NCBI GenBank assembly: GCA_020161665.1
Contig: JAIUPA010000003.1
Location: 53,636-117,635 of the forward strand
Source of the DNA: Pseudomonadota bacterium
GTDB lineage: Bacteria > Pseudomonadota > Alphaproteobacteria > Rhizobiales > Rhizobiaceae
DNA: 64,000 nucleotides
Direction: 5' to 3'
A program made the position numbers and the translations under genes. Shown here piece by piece: positions 62,601 through 64,000 of this stretch. The stretch's first letter is position 1. Each line of letters opens with the position of its first letter. The notes under the pieces are model-generated. The model saw only the letters and a list, made by a program, of their open reading frames with translations, did no database searches and had not been told where the DNA came from.

Positions 62601-63647
62601 GCGGGCAAGGAAGTCCGGCAGTTCGGCTTTCAGATCGGTGATGATGTCAGCTACGAGGCGGGTGACGCTCTGGGCATTGTTCCGCAGAACTGCCCCGAAC
62701 TGGTGAGCGAAATTATCGGGTTCATCGGCGCTAAGGGTGATGCGCCCGTGACGGTCAAGGATGCGGGCGAAGTCGCCGCCTCTGAAGCGCTTCTGCTTCA
62801 CTTTGAGATTGCCCGGCCTTCCCCGGCTTTCCTCGAATGGTGGGCGGCGCAAAGCGGCAATGCCGATTTGGCAGCGCTTGTTGCAGGCGAGCGGAACAGT
62901 CTTGAAAAATGGCTTTGGGGTCGTCAGATCGCCGATGTCATCAAGGCGTTCCCCGCGAATGTGGGAATGCAGGAATTTTGCGACCACTTGCGCAAGTTGC
63001 AACCGCGTCTCTATTCGATTGCCTCCAGCCCGAAGGCCGTGAAAGGGCGTGTTGATCTCACCGTCTCCGTCCTTCGCCATTGCCACCATGGCACCGGGCG
63101 CAAGGGGGTCGCATCCACCTATCTCGCGGATCGGGCGGAGCAGGGACCCGTCTCGCTCTTTGTCCAGTCGCAGGCGCATTTCCGCCCGCCTCAGGATGCG
63201 AATGCCCCCGCGATCATGATCGGACCGGGAACAGGGATCGCCCCCTTCCGCGGCTTCCTGCAGGAGCGGGAAGCCATCGGGGCCGCGGGGCCGAACTGGT
63301 TGTTCTTTGGCGAGCAGAACCGCGAGACCGGCTTTTACTATCGTGACGAAATCGAAACGTGGCAGGCAAGCGGGCTTCTGACCCGGCTGGAGACCGCATT
63401 TTCACGCGATCAGGCCGAGAAGATCTATGTCCAGCATCGTATGCTGGAAAACGGGGCCGAGCTTTGGTCCTGGCTCGAGGATGGCGGCCATGTCTATATC
63501 TGTGGTGATGCAAGCCGTATGGCCAAGGATGTGCACGAAGCGCTGCTGGCCATCGCTCAGGAACATGGCGGACTGGATAGCGATGAGGCGGCAGCCTATT
63601 TCAAGCGACTTGCATCGGAGCACCGCTATGCCCGCGATGTGTATTGA
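59649..63647 (+). CDS. Assimilatory nitrate reductase fused to CysJ-like flavoprotein
   Basis: A 1332-residue bifunctional enzyme reducing nitrate to nitrite. Residues 1-780 form the molybdopterin catalytic part with a 4Fe-4S cluster at C10-x2-C13-x3-C17-x27-C45 and the bis-MGD motifs. Residues about 805-945 are a flavodoxin FMN domain ([37 protein letters not shown]). Residues about 970-1332 form the FAD/NADPH reductase ([29 protein letters not shown], ending RYARDVY as in CysJ). NADPH can thus drive nitrate reduction without ferredoxin. A separate electron-donor gene is unnecessary. Confidence 0.93.
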   Translation: MTKEQVKTVCPYCGVGCGLVLDVDDGKIVGLNGDRDHPANKGRLCTKGKTAHLGISGPGRLEGAHHRENRSAPLTEIATQSAIVETAQRFREIIDMHGPDAMAFYVSGQMSIEAQYLSNKLAKGYIRTKHIESNSRLCMASTGTGYKLSLGADAPPGSYDDFDETDLFFVVGANVADCHPILYLRMMDRVKAGAKLIVVDPRRNATADKADLYLSPRPGSDLAFLNGVLNLIVEAGGIDQPFIDRFTEGFEAMPAFLADYDVASVSRTTGLLEDDIRKVAAMILAAPRFVSLWTMGLNQSVQGTFNTNAICNLHLATGKISKPGSGPFSLTGQPNAMGGREMGYMGPGLPGQRSALSAADRELCEARWGLPAGTIRAEAGLGTVGMFNAMKGGDIKALWVICTNPVASVAGRSSVIEALQMAEFVVTQDIYLETETNAYADIILPGATSFEADGVMVNSERNMVLTRQAATAPGEALPDWKIIADIACAMGFADGFTYASAAEIFDEITAFSNPLTGYDLSGVSHARLRHGSVQWPAATGASNRNPIRYRTDDGGYRFATPNGKAKFWPRPHLGPSERTDETYPFVLNTGRLQHQWHTMTKTGKVGTLNKLNPKPFVEINPRDAERLGISDTNHVEITSRRGAAILPAITTDRVQEGCCFAPFHWNDVFGQQLAINAVTSDATDSLSQQPEFKVSAVSLAKVEQVANTPSSREVEWLDPTRVPLKPELAGVASLLGLNMEPNALSDEARLWLSGFWIGLNVRTDTALARPSLPADTPLSSGERSLVDGILAGLYSGGASSSTAATVQVIYASQTGTAESLAEAFVEEVQKAGHYVSLQPMDAVQASDLKGDVVIFASTFGDGDPPDNGTAFWEAISATDAPDMSAVRYAVIALGDSTYAQFCGFGAKLDARLAQLGGVPLAPRADCDVGDDEKAEAAAQAALAVVLGSQIASGPASAKKAARSLAKNQHHDGTLILNHLLSGADAGKEVRQFGFQIGDDVSYEAGDALGIVPQNCPELVSEIIGFIGAKGDAPVTVKDAGEVAASEALLLHFEIARPSPAFLEWWAAQSGNADLAALVAGERNSLEKWLWGRQIADVIKAFPANVGMQEFCDHLRKLQPRLYSIASSPKAVKGRVDLTVSVLRHCHHGTGRKGVASTYLADRAEQGPVSLFVQSQAHFRPPQDANAPAIMIGPGTGIAPFRGFLQEREAIGAAGPNWLFFGEQNRETGFYYRDEIETWQASGLLTRLETAFSRDQAEKIYVQHRMLENGAELWSWLEDGGHVYICGDASRMAKDVHEALLAIAQEHGGLDSDEAAAYFKRLASEHRYARDVY

Positions 63648-63680
63648 CGCCTATATCCGAGAAGGGTCATTTATCGCGCC

Positions 63681-64000
63681 ATGAAGAACAGCGACCTGAC
63701 CATTCTCGTCATCGATGAAAACGCGATCCGTGGCTCGATTATCGAGGAAGGGCTGCGCCAGGCCGGACACCATAATGTCACGGTCGTGCACGAACTGCTC
63801 GGCGTCGCGCGGATCATCGAACGCGTTGCGCCGGATGTGATCGTTATCGACATCGAGAACCCGAACCGCGACATGCTCGAAAGCCTGTTCCTGCTGTCAC
63901 GCTCCGTCAAACGTCCGGTGGCGATGTTTGTTGATCGCTCGGACGCGGATTCCATTCAGGCTGCGGTGGAGGCCGGGGTTTCGGCCTATGTGGTGGACGG
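63681..64000 (+). CDS. nasT: NasT-like ANTAR response regulator, 3' end cut by window
   Basis: First 106 residues of a response-regulator-like protein: LTILVIDENAIRGSIIEEGLRQAGHHNVT, then VAPDVIVIDIENPNRDML with the acceptor-type Asp, and RPVAMFVDRSD. This matches the NasT receiver domain; the RNA-binding ANTAR domain lies beyond the window. NasT antiterminates nas leaders, which fits the hairpin leader at 58971-59109. ATG at 63681, 33 bp after the nitrate reductase stop. The nasS sensor gene usually found beside it is not in the window. Confidence 0.85.
   Translation, partial: MKNSDLTILVIDENAIRGSIIEEGLRQAGHHNVTVVHELLGVARIIERVAPDVIVIDIENPNRDMLESLFLLSRSVKRPVAMFVDRSDADSIQAAVEAGVSAYVVD

Noticed and set aside
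1..64000. CRISPR arrays, transposases, phage genes, tRNA and rRNA.
   Set aside because: No regularly spaced repeats, no transposase or integrase motifs and no cloverleaf-like or rRNA sequence were noticed; a covariance-model scan would be needed to exclude short tRNAs.

Overview
The window looks like a chromosomal segment of an alphaproteobacterium of the Hyphomicrobiales (Rhizobiaceae-like). Reasons seen in the sequence: high GC with strong third-codon GC, AapJQMP-type amino-acid importer, Agrobacterium-like D-carbamoylase with its catalytic triad at E47/K127/C172, a CspA of alphaproteobacterial type, and a nas locus ending in a NasT-like regulator. No rRNA, tRNA, insertion sequence, phage gene or CRISPR array was seen.

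Layout. 1-9.8 kb is ordinary chromosome: pgi (5' end cut off), a DUF808 membrane protein, a lipoprotein L,D-transpeptidase, DedA protein, cold-shock protein, and a TetR-controlled RND efflux operon (tetR, periplasmic adaptor, inner-membrane pump) without an outer-membrane factor. About 9.8-58.6 kb is almost entirely an accumulation of nitrogenous-compound catabolic modules, each with its own importer and repressor. (A) 9.8-21.7 kb, minus strand: a spermidine/putrescine-type ABC importer together with a luciferase-like monooxygenase, flavin reductase, alpha/beta hydrolase, two aldehyde dehydrogenases (one of succinate-semialdehyde type), NIPSNAP and DUF1185 proteins. The enzyme set matches the trigonelline (N-methylnicotinate) pathway TgnABCDE. 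GntR at 20.9 kb and TGGYRTRCCA palindromes are its likely control. (B) 21.8-36.4 kb: DAO-type flavin oxidase, DMT exporter/importer, RidA, SDR, ProC, and a three-gene 2-oxoacid/acetoin dehydrogenase (E2 has an alpha/beta hydrolase in place of the acyltransferase domain), facing an AapJQMP-like amino-acid importer, a second GntR, a second SDR and an unknown protein with a duplicated Trp/His/Cys motif. A shared TGTTA/TAACA-type operator links the promoters. (C) 36.4-48.6 kb: a second, paralogous DAO-type oxidase, a Liv-type importer, a third GntR, a second ProC-like protein, a DUF3830 protein, an unusual one-chain cobalamin mutase-like protein, and a fumarate-reductase-like flavoprotein. All promoters carry GTGTCGACAC. 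(D) 48.7-58.6 kb: a hydantoin/ureido-acid module with D-hydantoinase, Pot-type importer, MurR/RpiR regulator, diaminopropionate ammonia-lyase, M20-family amidohydrolase and D-carbamoylase. 59-64 kb is a nitrate assimilation locus: an antitermination-like leader, a nitrate reductase-associated protein, a nitrate reductase fused to a CysJ-like flavoprotein, and the start of nasT.

How they work together. Modules A-D each pair an importer with enzymes that release amine, formate, carbamate or ammonia and a carbon skeleton that reaches succinate or pyruvate-like intermediates, and the nas locus supplies ammonium from nitrate. This reads as a scavenging island for plant- or soil-derived nitrogen compounds. 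Module C is the least explained by known pathways and is the best candidate for an undescribed system. Substrates in B and C are not determined by the sequence.
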